Origin: Steinernema hermaphroditum
Taxonomy: Eukaryota > Nematoda > Chromadorea > Rhabditida > Steinernematidae
Assembly (NCBI GenBank): GCA_030435675.1
Contig: CM059621.1
Location: forward strand, 10,106,001 to 10,170,000
Direction: 5' to 3'
Length of the DNA stretch: 64,000 bases
In this document: positions 33,245 to 44,953 of the stretch, piece after piece
How the letters are laid out: each line of letters begins with the position of its first letter
Numbering within the stretch: the stretch's first letter is position 1
The notes under the pieces: generated by a model
Databases searched by the model: none
What the model saw: only the letters and a program-made list of their open reading frames with translations
What the model was told of the DNA's origin: nothing
Made by a program: the position numbers and the translations under genes

Positions 33245-34316
33245 TCGGACCACATACATCCACTAAGGCGGGTACTGACGTCGATATGCGCTGAGGGAAA
33301 CTACCGTAATCGGCCATTTTACGAACCTTATTTGTTTTCGGTTTTGTAGATAGAGATATTCTTTTCGAGAGTCTCTGTCGCCACCTCAGGGGAAACGAGG
33401 GCGCCAGGAGTCACTTCCTGTCAAGGAGGGGTACAAAAAGGAAGTATGCAGCCATAACAGAGACTGCCAGCACGAATGGGTGATTCATATGTCAGCAGAA
33501 GACATCAAACAGAGCAAACAATTCATGCAAATTCAGGTATGCATCTCCGACCATCGACGTCATCTTCTCTGGAGCCTTCTGACGTTGGGGGTTGTGTGAT
33601 TTATGGTTCTTTCCTAAAACATCGCTCGTGGAGTGAACAAAGCCACTTGACTGGACCCTTCCCTTAACAACTTCCTGTGATATGTAAGCGTAAAAGGATA
33701 AGGAAAACTTACACCCGCAGCGTCTTGGACTTTAAATTAGCAGACGGAGCGTTCCAGAAGTTGTAATCGGAGAATTTGAGAATAGCATTTCGGGAAAAGT
33801 CACAAAAAGTGCATTTATACACACGACGCGGCTCTCATGCAGCGAGGAGAAGGAAGACAGAATCTTTCCGCTCATTCCGAGCTACGAACGTTGGCTTGTT
33901 CCCATTTATAGCCGAGGGGCATTGACGTAGGTGTCAATTTTGTGCTCCAAAAATGTGCTTAGTGCAGCTACAAATATCCACGAATGCATTTCTGCTAGCC
34001 TGATTCTCTGAAAGATCTGCACCTATAATATCACAAATGCTCACGGAGAACATAAGCCTTCTATGAGAAGAGATCAGAAGGATCCTTGAAAACATTGATC
34101 TAGAGCCATCGAACTTTAATCGTGATTTCTTTCAAATACTGCCACGAATACAAACAAACACCTGAAGAGCGCACAATAGCTGCAAGCTACACCTTTCGCA
34201 GCGCTCTCTGTGTGAACCATGTATTTGGAAATCAGTTGTAATGTCTTTATTTAACACTTCTATTCTTTTATATATTCTTCGGTGTTCGAATCGTAGCTTC
34301 TTCGACGGCTTCGGTT
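33245..34316. other. Intergenic, convergent genes, AT-richer
   Basis: No exon supported. A 63-codon ORF at 33476-33667 has no recognisable motif and non-host codon use. The 3' ends of the globin (+) and exonuclease (-) genes face each other here. Confidence 0.45.
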
Positions 34317-35283
34317 TCAGAGGGTGTTAGAAATGTTGGCAGCGTAGAAAGGGATGGAGATAGGAGAGTCGGCGTAGAAGAAGGGGAAGAGCGCCTGCTG
34401 TGGTCTGGAGGGAGAGTCGAAGACGCGTGGAGGTGACATTCCTCCCAGGGAGAGGACGTCGCCGTCCTTGTTCTGTACATGGGTGACCGCCTCGCCACGG
34501 TAGCCCGGATAACGACCGAAGTAGGTGGAGGTGAGGCGGAAGTTGGCTCCGCGACGGGCCAGTTGCCGCACGATCTGGCATGTGTTCTTCGCGTCGTCGA
34601 TGCCGCTGTGGAGCCGACCCATCTGCAGGACATTCAGGTCCTTTAACATGCTGGTCATGCTCCAGGGGTAGTAGCGGAAGACGTCACGGAAGGTGAGTTT
34701 CAGGTTGATCCACTGCTCGAAGTAATCCGGGAGAGCGACGTTATAGAAAGCGGCCTGTGTGCGCAGGAGAGTCTTGATGTCCCAGTCACCGATAGTGGCG
34801 AAGGCCCAGCGTCGGTCGCGACTCGACCGACCCCTACCGTCGAGGAGTCCGTGGGCCCGGAGGAACGCCTCGAACTTGAGAAGCACCTCCTCGAAACTCG
34901 GCGCGTTCTCAACATCTGCCTGAAAGGAGGATTTAAAGACTGACCCCAGAGAGGTCACCTACCTGGATGATGCCGGTGAGTTCAGTGCAGAAAGGGGTGA
35001 GTGTGGGGACGACCTTGGGCTTGACGAACTCCTGGAAGGTGGCGACCTCCTCCATCTTGGCCATGTCGAAGAGGACGCCGGAGAACTCGGTGATCTCCTG
35101 CAGAGGCTGGATGGGCTGATCCCGCTCGCAGTTCGCCTCGAAGTCGGCGACAAAGAGGAAGTGGAAGGTGCGCTGGCAGGCGCGCAGGTCGCCAGCGGAT
35201 AAAGAGGGCTTCAGAGGGTCGAAGCTCGACGGCTGCAGGCTCCGGTACAGCATCTCGGGACGTGGACATTTGGCCGAATGCAT
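34317..35283 (-). CDS. DEDDh 3'-5' exonuclease, ERI-1 / CRN-4 family
   Basis: Two exons, 35283-34963 and 34919-34317, give 307 aa. All five catalytic residues of a DEDDh exonuclease are present: FVADFEANC (D and E), ATIGDWDIKTLL (D), and RLHSGIDDAKN (H and D). ExoI-type core elements (QEITEFSGVLFD, TPFCTELTGI) place it with ERI1/ERI3 and nematode CRN-4. After the nuclease core comes a C-terminal extension (TSTYFGRYPGYRGE), as in CRN-4, a DNase/RNase in apoptotic DNA breakdown. ERI-1 acts on siRNAs and 5.8S rRNA. There is no SAP domain at the N-terminus, and the length is nearest CRN-4. Substrate is not determined by sequence. Confidence 0.85.
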
Positions 35284-36064
35284 TTCCTCTCGCGCTTAAA
35301 TGCGCCGTCGCATCGCCTCGCGGCCCAAGTGTGATGCGTTCGCGCCTCCCGGACTGACCGTACTGCGCCTTGGCAAGCTCTACAGTAGGCCGGGACAGCT
35401 GCTTCTAGGCACCGGAAAAGGCATCTGGAGGACTGTGGTGGAGGAGTTTGCATGTGGGTGACGCACGAGAATACAATTGGCCTCTTTTTCGGCGCCCACC
35501 TGAGCCTTTTTGTACTCACACATGAACGCGACTTCGAATCAGGCGCCTGTGGACACGAGTCGCGCAATCGGACGCACTTGAGCACCCTTGGAACTTCGCA
35601 TCGGGACGATTTGAGTAGAGAAAAAGATACCGCGGGGAAAAAGAAAAAAAATGTTCATGCTTTGACTTCGTTCTAAGTACAGTCTCCCCTGAAGGAGCTG
35701 AGTCGCACCACAAGGAAGTGTGCTGTGGGAGGCAGGGACAAGGACAACTATGAAGGACAAGCTTTGCATTTGACCCTCACTTATGCTTTCAGAGCTTCTC
35801 GTCAACAAGCCTTCCCAAAGGGGAGTTTCCCTTTTAGTTGAAAAGAGAAAAAAGATGGTCAGCAATGAAGAAAGAAGACATGGAACACGGACAAGCCTCT
35901 CAACACAAACATCAGAATCCGTTCATTTTGATCTACTTCAAAATAAGACTATAAAGCGGCTGATTCAAAATTGGAGGAGCACTTCTATCGAATTCTTTCC
36001 AAAGGCACAGTTTTCAGCACCCTCACCACATTTTGCACCGCTCTCCTCGGATGGAACAAAAACT
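35284..36064. other. Intergenic, nothing recognised
   Basis: Upstream of the exonuclease gene, so the promoter is probably within the first few hundred bases. No exon or repeat supported. Confidence 0.45.
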
Positions 36065-36647
36065 GACAAGGAGAGGTACCAAACTGTCCCACGCCGATTC
36101 GGCTGAAATTTGCCAGGGAGAGAGGTGCTAGAGCGTTACAAAACCTGATAGATTTCATCGGTGAATTTGATCTCTTAATTGTAAGGTCTCCTGGTGCGAT
36201 GTCCCTGACGCCTCAAAATATACGGTATTCTTGTCAGTCTTTGTCGTTTTTTTTGACGGGTTTTCTAAGGTTTTCGGCATTTAGAGCCAAAATTAACATT
36301 GCAAATTAACAAGTATGTCCTTGTAGCAAAAAAGCTGGTCAAAAAACGACAAAAACTGACACGAATATCGCATATCTTGTGGCGTCATCGCACCAGGACG
36401 CCTTACAATGACAGAGGACAAAATTACCTACCTTAAATATTACGCAAAATACGCAAACGATCTGCTGTTCGCCCTGGGAATTCATCCACAGTCCCTCTTG
36501 AACGACTCGGGACACATATGTTAGTTTACAGTTTAAACCCTCCATTCACCGATGAAACCTATCAGGTTTTGCTACACTCTAGCACCTCTCTTTCCCCGCC
36601 AAATTTCAGCCGAATCGGCGTGGGACAGTTTGGGACCTCTCCTTGTG
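36065..36647. mobile_element. Hairpin MITE, about 580 bp
   Basis: The left arm 36065-36262 is an inverted copy of the right arm (about 36345-36647). The outer ends GACAAGGAGAGGT and ACCTCTCCTTGTG match. Inner matches include CCTGGTGCGATG and TTTGTCGTTTTTT with their complements. The right arm carries about 130 bp extra near its middle. The loop is only about 80 bp, so the whole element could fold into one long hairpin. No coding capacity. I could not fix the target duplication. Confidence 0.8.
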
Positions 36648-39470
36648 AGATTCAGAATCAAAAGTCCACCGACAATCAAAAGAGGTCCACAGAACTCGGA
36701 GAAAAAGGACTACCTGAGACGTAAACAAGACGTTTTTCCCGAGAGGGAATTCTCAGAAAAGACAACCTGGCGACACAAAAACACGGACTCATAGTCGTTA
36801 TAAGCAGACAGATCGATAAGTGGATAAGTTAGGCGTTTAGTACTGCCGCACATGGAGGAACGGACCACTGTCCGGATGAGAAAGAGATGCCACCAGAGAA
36901 CGGTTCCTATTTTAGTGCGGACGCCAAGCGACATGTGGAAGTCACTTACTTCTCTCTAGAACCCCCATCCCGAATCCTTGTTTCATTCAAAGCGTTCGAC
37001 CAAAGATCTCCTCCAAGAGGAGTGCCAACTCGCCTCTCATTATCATGGCCAAAAACCGACCACATGCTTCATAAAAGTGCACGCGATGAAGTCACTTTCC
37101 CCTCGGCATAAGAGCAAAGTGCATCTCGCCGCCCCAACAACATTAGAGGTGTGTCTTAGCCCCTCGGACCACGTGAGCACTCTGATGTAATCTCCAAATA
37201 TCGATGTTCCCACAGTCTTCGAGGGTCTGTGCCCCCTGCTTCCTCCGGCCACGCTCGACCTCAAAGGTCCCTCTTCCCTCGGTGACCGAAAAGGCTCCCT
37301 GCAGAGGGGGGACCTCCGGATGCAGGCGCGGAAGAGCGTTTTATTTGCATCTTTTCTGATTTGATTTCTGCGCGCTGAAAACAAAAGTGCATCTGTCGTG
37401 TTGTCTGCCTCTCCTCCCTCCGGGCGACTCTCTCCGCCACTATTTGTTGTTTTGTCCTCTGAGGCGCCTTCCAGAATCCCCTCCCCTCCCCTCCGACGCC
37501 GACGTCGCTTCCCCCAGAAGCCGTTTCCGATCGATGCCGAGGCACCGCTTCCGTCTCCGATCCTCTCGAGGCCTTTGTTAATACCTATTCTCGGTTGTTT
37601 TGTTTCGTACTCCACGGGAATTACGGTAGCTGCCGCCCCTGAGGTCTACGTGGCGCCCACACACGGCGCTGTTCCGCTCGTGGAACCGGTTACCGTAATC
37701 GGGAACTCTGCAAGGGAGCACGTGTCGCGTAAACAGCTTATCACCTTTCGCTACGGGCGACCGCCGACAGCCTTTGTTTACGCCACCCGCAGCGGCCGGT
37801 TTCGGCGCTACGTCGAGGAGTCCTCTGCCTTCGAGGGAGCCTCCACGGCCCAACTACTGTGGCGTCTATTTCGGGGGACCCGTCGAGGAGGATTAGCGGG
37901 CCTCAAATGTCATCGAGGTCCGCCCGAAGCTCGCCGTCACTCTCTGGAGGACGCTTCCGGACGCCCTCGTCCGAAGGCTTCCGACGCCCTCGGAAGCGCC
38001 CCGGCTCCTAGTGGTCCTTTTTGTTTATTTGCCATCCTTTTTTGCTTCCGACGGCGTGCTGAATGCACTTTTTGCGCCGCGGAGTCAGCTGACTCCCCGA
38101 TCGCCGCATCGATTGTGTTTTGGAGCTCCGCCAAGGACCACCCACAACGGCTTCTGCGGCCGCAACAGTCTTTGGTTCTTTCGTAAACAGAAACGAACAA
38201 AGGCGGAGTCCTCGGCGGTCCTCGACGGGCCGGGTCTTCCGAATCGGGCGTCGGAGGTCGCCGACCGCTCCGAAGGTCCTCGTCCGCGTGCTCCCCTGGT
38301 TTCCCGGAGGTTTCCGCGAAAACCACGCGCTCTTCGGTGCCGATAACGCCGCACAACGTCACGAAAGCATCGGCCACCCTCTACCGAGCCGGTTCTCCGG
38401 GGTTCTGTGTGACGGGGCGACCCTAAGGAACGCCGAAGGAGGGAGTGGGCACCTTTTTGGTCGTCAAACCGCCGAAAAAGGTCTCTAGACGTTTGAGGCC
38501 GAACTGAGGGATCACCGATCGCGCCGCGTTTGTTTTCACCCCGTGGCGTCGGACTTCTGAGCGCCGCGGCTCTCCTCAGAGGTCCTCAAAGGTGCCCCTC
38601 CGCAATTCATATCCTCTACCGTAGTCCGGGGAGCCGGTTGCCTCCGGCGTCGCGGCGACACGTGACTGATTCTGCAGGCGACTGATTGATCGCGCGATTG
38701 AATCTGTTATTCCGCCGCGTTGCGCTGTTTTGGAGCCGCCGGGAGGGGTCGGGGAATCGGGGGACGAGGCCGGGACCGCCGATTACTGACGCCGCCACTC
38801 GCCACCGATGCCGTCGGCGCTCCGATCGATCGCCCTTCGCTTCTTTCGAGTGTTGTTTTTCGCCGCCGCGAGTCGTCCGCTGAGGCGAAGGAGTTCCCCG
38901 CTTCTCCTCCTCGATTGTTTTCACCGCCGACGACGATCGTTGGCCTCGGCGCCACGGTCACGTGCTTCGGGCCGGCGGCGCCCAAGATAGAAGCCGCGCG
39001 GCGCCCGAAATAGAAGTCGCGGCGAAAACAGAGGTTCGGGCGGCGTTCCCACGGCGCCTGGCCCGTCCCCGCCCCCTCCACAGGCTCCCGATCTGTGCTC
39101 CCCTATTAGTAGTCTTCGGTGGCGGTGTTTATTAGCTCTCGCTTTTATTTTTACCCTGTTTACGTCTTGCCGCCCCTTCCTTTGCTTCTGCAGCGCCGCC
39201 CTCCGAGGACACCGCGAGGGCGTGTCCCTGGAGGAGCGTCGCCTAAAGCGCCGCTTTCAGGAAGCGCGAAACGGTTTGGATTGTAGCCGCTAGAAGTCGC
39301 CGTTTCTCTTACGGCTCGGCGCCCTGGGTCCGAATTCGAAAGAAACGCAGTGGGACATCGCGGAAAGAGGGACAGAGGGGCGCACGCCTGAGCGCCTTCG
39401 ACGATCGCAGCCGACGGCCGATGAGCAGAGGAGCGTAGAAGCCACCGGAGGAGAAAACGGAAGACGGTAG
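36648..39470. other. GC-rich intergenic region upstream of AMPK gamma
   Basis: 2.8 kb without a supported exon. The long ORFs (up to 262 aa at 37398-38186 on +, and 146 aa on -) overlap each other in several frames, are Arg/Pro/Ser-rich and lack motifs. They reflect high GC content. The region may hold distal promoters or first exons of the AMPK gamma gene. Confidence 0.45.
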
Positions 39471-41391
39471 ATGCTCCAAGACGGCGAAATCTGTTACGAG
39501 GCCCCCGCGGCGTCCAAATCGCGTCCGATGAACATTTACTACAGCGTTGGCGGCGACTCTTCGATCGACTCGGCCGTCTCGAGCGCCGAATCCTCGCGGA
39601 GGAACTCGAACCCGCTGGGCGAGTTCCGCGACTACGTGAAGCGCCGACGCCAGACGACCGCAGCCCGCATCGGGGTCTGTCGTCTGCCCCCGACACCTCT
39701 AACGGCCCGTTTAGGCAGTGCGCATGTCGCGGCTCTCGTGCTCCGAAGGCTCCGATAGCCGCAACCGGAAGGAAAGTATGGACTCGCAGTTCTACGACAT
39801 GGACGACTCCGACGGCGAGGACCCGATGGCCGACAGCGGGCTCCTGCACCGCCGCTTCTCCGTGCCCGAGAAGGTGCTCCTCAGTGCGGTAAGCGTCCCA
39901 CCGCGATCTTTCCGTGCATGCCTGGGTCGTCATCGAGTCTCTGGGGTCTCTAACGTGCATTTAGAACTCCTCGACAGAGGGATATATTGTGCATCGGCGA
40001 AAGGCGTCGATCGCCGGCTTCGACAAGGTGCGCCCCGCTTCTCCCTTTGCCTTTTCCACTCGGGACCGGGTTCTCTTTCCGCTCATCCTCGCTCCCTCCT
40101 CGCCTCCTAGAAGTGCTCAATTAGCCCCTTTAGGACTACGCCATCCTGCGCCAATGCCGGGAGCGCAAGTACGAGATCGTCGCCGCGTTCAGTAAGTTCA
40201 GTAAGGGCCCCCGCGTTACGGTAGCGCGCCTCAGCTACAGATCGCTCGACGGAGCCCTTCCGCCACTATATGCAGTCGCTGGTCAGCTACGACCTGGCGC
40301 CCCTCAACGGCATCGTCGTGATCATGGACGCCTCGATTACTGTATACAAGGCCGTGACCGCGCTCAACGAGAACGACTACCGCGGCGCTCTGGTCTCAAA
40401 CGTCGACCATAACGGTAGGCCATCATAGCCCCCCCGAAGGCTACCGCACCATTCAGACGGAATGACGATGCTGACGACGACGGACTGTCTCCGAATTTTG
40501 GCGATCGCGGCGGAGGAGGACCCGGAGATCGGTGCGAAAACGATGCGCCACTTCGTGCAGACCTACAACGGACGGAAGAAGATCGTGAGCGCATCGGTGA
40601 ACCTCGGCGTGTGGGACCTGGCGCGTCTTTTCTGCCTCAACCACGTGCACAGCATCCCGATCCTGCAGAGCGACGAGACGTTCCGCAACAGCGACGTCCT
40701 CTGCCTGCTCTCCCTCCGCTCCGTCTTCCAGGAGACCATCGTCAAGTTGGTAGGACCCTCCCCCACAGCACCCCTAACGCCGCTTCAGCTCGAATCCCGC
40801 TGCTCGCTGACGCCGCATCTGAAGCAAAAGACGCTCCAGGAGCGCGCTTTGGGAACTTGGGACAACGTGGTTACGGTAGGCCGGACGGTCCGCGGGGTAC
40901 GGTAGTCGGTTTCAGATTTCACGCAACGCCTCGTGCAAGGAAGCGATCGCCGTCTTTCTCGAAAGGTGAGTCCCCGAGCCGCCGAGCAGTCCTACCCCTC
41001 ACAGAAAGTTCTCATGTCTGCCGGTGGTGGACGAGCATCGGCACGTCGTCGGCGTCCTCAGCAAGCGCGACCTCATGCGCGAGGCGGCGAAACACCCCAA
41101 AAACTACCTCGAAGTGCTCAACATTCCGGTCGGGGTGGGTCCGCGCCCCCGGCCTACAGTACCCCTGTGCTTCAGGAGATCGTGTCGGAGCGGTCGCTGG
41201 CCACGCTGGCGTCGCCGACCTCCACCATCCACGAGACCATCGTGCTGCTGATGCGCTCGGGGCGCCAGTCCGTCTTTGTCAGCGACATCGACCACCGCGT
41301 CGTCGGCGCCGTCGCCTTCTTCGACGTCATGGAGTTCGTCCTCCACTCCGCCGAGGTCAGCTCGCCTCGCCACAAACTCAGCGTCGTCTGA
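39471..41391 (+). CDS. AMP-activated protein kinase gamma subunit (four CBS repeats)
   Basis: Ten exons, 39471-39674, 39715-39888, 39965-40027, 40134-40191, 40235-40414, 40457-40749, 40789-40875, 40916-40965, 41005-41134 and 41176-41391, close in phase to 484 aa. A Ser-rich, probably disordered N-terminus (about 160 residues) precedes the CBS array: FRHYMQSLVSYDLAPLNGI, MTMLTTTDCLRIL, NHVHSIPIL, TWDNVVTI, RKFSCLPVVDE, VLSKRDLM, and a last repeat ending AFFDVMEFVL. The subunit senses AMP/ADP/ATP for the kinase. The nucleotide-contacting Asp residues TTTD, SKRD and FFD are kept. The basic pairs His-Arg of repeats 2 and 4 (mammalian HR) read HS and RQ here, so nucleotide sensing may differ. Nematodes have several divergent gamma genes (aakg). 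Confidence 0.92.
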
Positions 41392-41797
41392 TCCCCGTCC
41401 TGCTCACTCAGTAGCCTGCTAGATACGGTAAAATCACCTCAAGCGCCGACCTCCACTAGTGCCCTCGTCTAGTTTCCATTCTGTGCCCGTTGCAATATTT
41501 AATGTTCTCTTGTTTTCCGTTCTCTGTACAGGTTTGTTGCGATTACGGTAACTCGTCAAGGTTGTTAGTCATGTCGGGACCCATTAGGGGTGTTTCGTAG
41601 ATGCCTCGAGCTAAGCGCTCCTCCCGAACTACTCTTGTAGCCCTCTCCTCCGTATTTAAACGTCAGAATACGTGTACACCAAAGTCAGCGTGGTTCTACG
41701 GATACTGTAACTGTAGATTCCGAATGTATAAAGCTCTGAGACCGAAGAGAAGATATTTACTTTCGAGCTGTCTTCGCCCGAGCTTCCGTAGTCACAG
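41392..41797. other. Convergent 3' spacer between AMPK gamma and IFT80
   Basis: 406 nt holding the two 3'-UTRs. TACGGTA/TACTGTA heptamers occur at about 41425, 41543 and 41703. No exon seen. Confidence 0.5.
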
Positions 41798-44563
41798 TCA
41801 GTGGCGTGTCTTCGCGTTCTCCTCGGCGATCTTCTCGTGGATGTGGTTCCAGTCAATTTCCACCTGAAGGCGACAGTGAGGACCACACAGGGAGACACCT
41901 ACGTCGGAGAGGTGCGCGATGAAGCGCTTGTCGGTTTCGCAGAGGCCCATTTCCTTGAGGTAGCGCTGCCGGTAGCCGATGACGATGTCGAGGAAGGCGC
42001 GCTCGCGGAGGGCGAGGTCGAGGGCCCGGTCCCACTGGAACATCGCGACGGCGGTCATGACTGCGCGGAAGATGTCGCCGGAGCGGGTGAGGGCACCCTC
42101 GAAGTCGAGCACCTTACCGCTGAAGGCGACCATCTGCGCGCTCTTCATTTGGGGATTCGTTTCCCTCCGGAGCTCGTTCAGGAACACCACCTTCTCGGCC
42201 TAGAAGAGCGTCGGAGGTGCCTCGGGAGGCCGCGTACCTCACTTATGGCGGCGTAGGCGATCTCGGCGGCGTAGAAGTTCTTCTCGGCGGCGGCACAACC
42301 GGCCAGCAGGGCCCAGAGAGCGTCATCCTTCGCCAGACGACACAGCTTGATCGCCTTGTCCCACTTCGACTCGGCGACGAACTCGACGAGGCCTCCGAAG
42401 AAGGGCGCCACCAGGAGGTCGACGAGAGCGCCGTCGGCGCGCCTCACGAGCACGTGGTTCCCGTGGAAACTGGGCACATCAGGTATCTCGGGAGCGGGGA
42501 CTTACTTGGTGATCTGCGGTGACTTGCTGACGTTGCCTCCTCCGTCTACCGTGATCGTCGTCCTCTGGAGAAGCTGTTTGTCGGCGAAGACGACCGAGGG
42601 GAACGTCCACACGAGCACCGAGGTGTCCTGCAGGCCGGCGAGCATGTTGTTCGTCGAGTTGAAGTGGATGTTGTGGATCGGAGCCCCTGGAAGACGCGTC
42701 TAGAGGCGCCGACGCCGGCCACACACACCGATCTTCAGGAGCCGCTGGCTCTCGCCGAAGGTGTTGACGATGCCCACGAAAAGGTCCGCGTTCGCGTCCA
42801 CCAACGCGATCTTCCGCCCCATCGCCGGGCCACACTGGTCGATCCGCACTTCCACCACATCGCACTACAGTATCCTACAGTAGTCGTTCCACTCGGACCG
42901 CTTACCTGGTGGACGATCTTTCCACTGCCCACAGGCTTCCCCGTCAGCGCCTCGAAGAGATGCACCGTCTTCGGATCGGCTCGGTCGCGCACGACTACCG
43001 TATCGTTGGAGATGCCGGTAGTGCGCGTGGTGATCGCTTCGCCCGAGACTACCGTACCTGGCAGTTTGATCTGGGCCTGGACGCGGCCCTCGAAGGTCAC
43101 TACGAACATCGACGATCCGTCCACGAGCAAGATGAACCTAAACCTAGACTGGGTCCCCAAGGGAAGTGCCTACTTTTCGCAGAGGAGAAGGAGGATGGCG
43201 GCGCCTTCTTTGAGGTCGAAGATCGAAGGAGTGTTCCAGTTCTTCGAGCTGAAAGCGGTGGGTGGTCCGAGGAGAGGAGAGACGGGCACCTGTAGATGTA
43301 GCACTGCCGGATGGTGGTGACGACGAGGTGCTCGAAACCGAGTGCCATCTTCGTGATTCGATCCCTCAACTCCACCGTCTCCCGCGCCACCTCCGACTTC
43401 ACGTCCTTTACCGTAATCGTCCTCCGTTTCGTCTGGATCGCCTCCAGATTGCTCCACCACACGTGCCTGCAATGGGCTCAGGCCTGCAAACACCCAGCTA
43501 CCGTACCTGTCGACCAGGTGGGAGTGGAGGAGATGGCCATTGGCACAGGAGGCGACCAGTTGGGTCCCGTCGGCGCTCCAGGCGATGTTCGTCAAGCTCC
43601 CTGTCTGCAGCTTCTCCAGTGAGTGCGACCACTAAATGCGGGATTACGGTAGCGGAGGGGTACTGTACCCCGTGTTGGTCGCAGAGGCGGATGAGGTTGA
43701 AGGAGCCGACGGCAAAGAGGTCACCGTCGGGATTCCAGCTGAGGGCGGTGATGGAGTACTCGTGGGGTCCGGACGTGAAGAGGGGCCGTCCCAGGGAGTC
43801 CCATACCTTGTAGCGACAGTCTTCGCCGCCGGAAACGACGAGGCCGCTCTGTGAGCTCCAAGAGACGCAGAGGACGACGCCTTCGTGCGCCTTCCACTTG
43901 ATCGCCGACATCTAAAGGCGCGTTAGCCGTGCATCGTGACGAGACCCACCTGCGTCTTGAGGACCTTGATGAAGCAGTGTTCCCCGGAGCAGTAGAGGAC
44001 TTTGGAGCCGTCGCCGCTCCACTCGATACCGTAGACGGGGCGGCCCGTGGAGGCGAGAACGCTCCGGAGCATCCCGTTCCTGCTCCACATCTTCACATTG
44101 CCGTCTTCACCGCCTAAAGGACCTTCTTGAGGGGAGCACCTAGAGGAGAGCCTACAGGAGACGAAGCCGGTGCCGTCGTAGCTCCACTGGGCGCGCAGGA
44201 CGGCGCCCTTATGCGCCTCGATCGTCTTCTCCACCTTCCCTGTCGCCGTTACGAGCAGGATCTTTCCTGAAAGGACCCCAGAGATCGCGGCGGGAACCTT
44301 CGCCTACCGTCGGTGCAGCTGAGGAGGAAGACGTCGTTGACGGGCGTCTGGCGCTGTGCCACTCGCGGGAACCAGTGCATCGCTGTCGGAAAGACTCCGG
44401 GCCGCATCTGTGCCACGGCGGAGCACTCCGAGGAACCGAGGCTCCATCGGAGCATCGCCTGGTCGTCGCCCACGGAGACCGTCTCGTCGCCGCTCGTCCA
44501 TCCGACGGCGCAAACGATCCCCCGGTGCCGATTCTCCCGCCACACGACGCTCTGCAGACGCAT
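41798..44563 (-). CDS. che-2: Intraflagellar transport protein IFT80 (CHE-2 orthologue)
   Basis: Thirteen exons (44563-44308, 44266-44156, 44113-43950, 43911-43669, 43631-43507, 43466-43290, 43248-43174, 43137-42906, 42864-42729, 42686-42506, 42469-42238, 42199-41903, 41863-41798) close exactly to 764 aa, near the family length. It is collinear with IFT80 from end to end. WD repeats show VCAVGWTSGDETVS, SCGEDGNVKMWSRNGML, KWKAHEGVVLCVSW and GGEDCRYKVWDSLGRPL. Later come KNWNTPSIFDLKEG, SNDTVVVRDRADPKT and HVLVRRADG, and the C-terminal helical part has EIAYAAISE and EIDWNHIHEKIAEENAK. IFT80 is an IFT-B subunit needed to build sensory cilia. An X-box lies 46 nt upstream of the ATG. Endophilin B is divergent from the same spacer. 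Confidence 0.97.
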
Positions 44564-44608
44564 CTCGAGTCAGACGGCGTCCGAGTGCACACCTGAGGGC
44601 CCATGGGG

Positions 44609-44622
44609 GTCTCCATGGCGAC
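44609..44622. promoter_or_regulatory. X-box (RFX / DAF-19 site) of the IFT80 gene
   Basis: GTCTCCATGGCGAC fits the nematode X-box pattern GTYNCCATRGNRAC at every fixed position. It lies 46 nt upstream of the IFT80 start codon. RFX factors (DAF-19 in C. elegans) switch on ciliary genes through such sites placed within about 250 bp of the start. Confidence 0.8.
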
Positions 44623-44929
44623 GCCCTGGCCGAACCTCCGCGCGGTCGTTCTTTACCAGCCCTGACGACGTCGATCCATATCGCTCCGCGTTGGCGCTGC
44701 GACGTCGCCGCGCGACTCGGGCCGCCTCCGGAAGGAAGCCCGAGGCGGCAGACGAACGTCGTGCAGCCTTGAAAGTGGCCGTCGAAACTTCGGACGTTCG
44801 TTTCCTTTCTTCTGGTTTGCCGGACAGAAGGCGCCAGAATGCAGCCTTAGCCGTCGCCGTAATGGCTCTTTTAATATTGATGAGTCTCTTCCGCGCGGCT
44901 CTTCCGCCGTCGCCTCCGTTCATCGCCTA

Positions 44930-44940
44930 ACGCCTTTCAG
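44930..44940 (+). promoter_or_regulatory. Candidate trans-splice acceptor of endophilin B
   Basis: ACGCCTTTCAG ends 13 nt before the ATG at 44954, with no upstream coding exon. Same spacing as at rps-4 and the ceramide synthase gene. Confidence 0.5.
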
Positions 44941-44953
44941 CCTCCGATTCGCC

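Noticed and set aside
33476..33667. 63-codon ORF as a small gene
   Set aside because: No signal peptide or motif, non-host codon usage, and no splice or start context. Left as intergenic.
34270..34300. GTTCGAATC word suggesting a tRNA T-loop
   Set aside because: No matching acceptor stem, D-arm or anticodon arm around it. It lies in the 3' flank of the exonuclease gene.
37398..38186. 262-codon ORF in the GC-rich spacer
   Set aside because: Overlaps several other long ORFs in both strands, low-complexity Arg/Ser/Pro composition, no domain or host-like exon structure.
39160..39960. 266-codon minus-strand ORF
   Set aside because: Antisense to the first exons of AMPK gamma, which are secured by in-phase splicing to the CBS domains.
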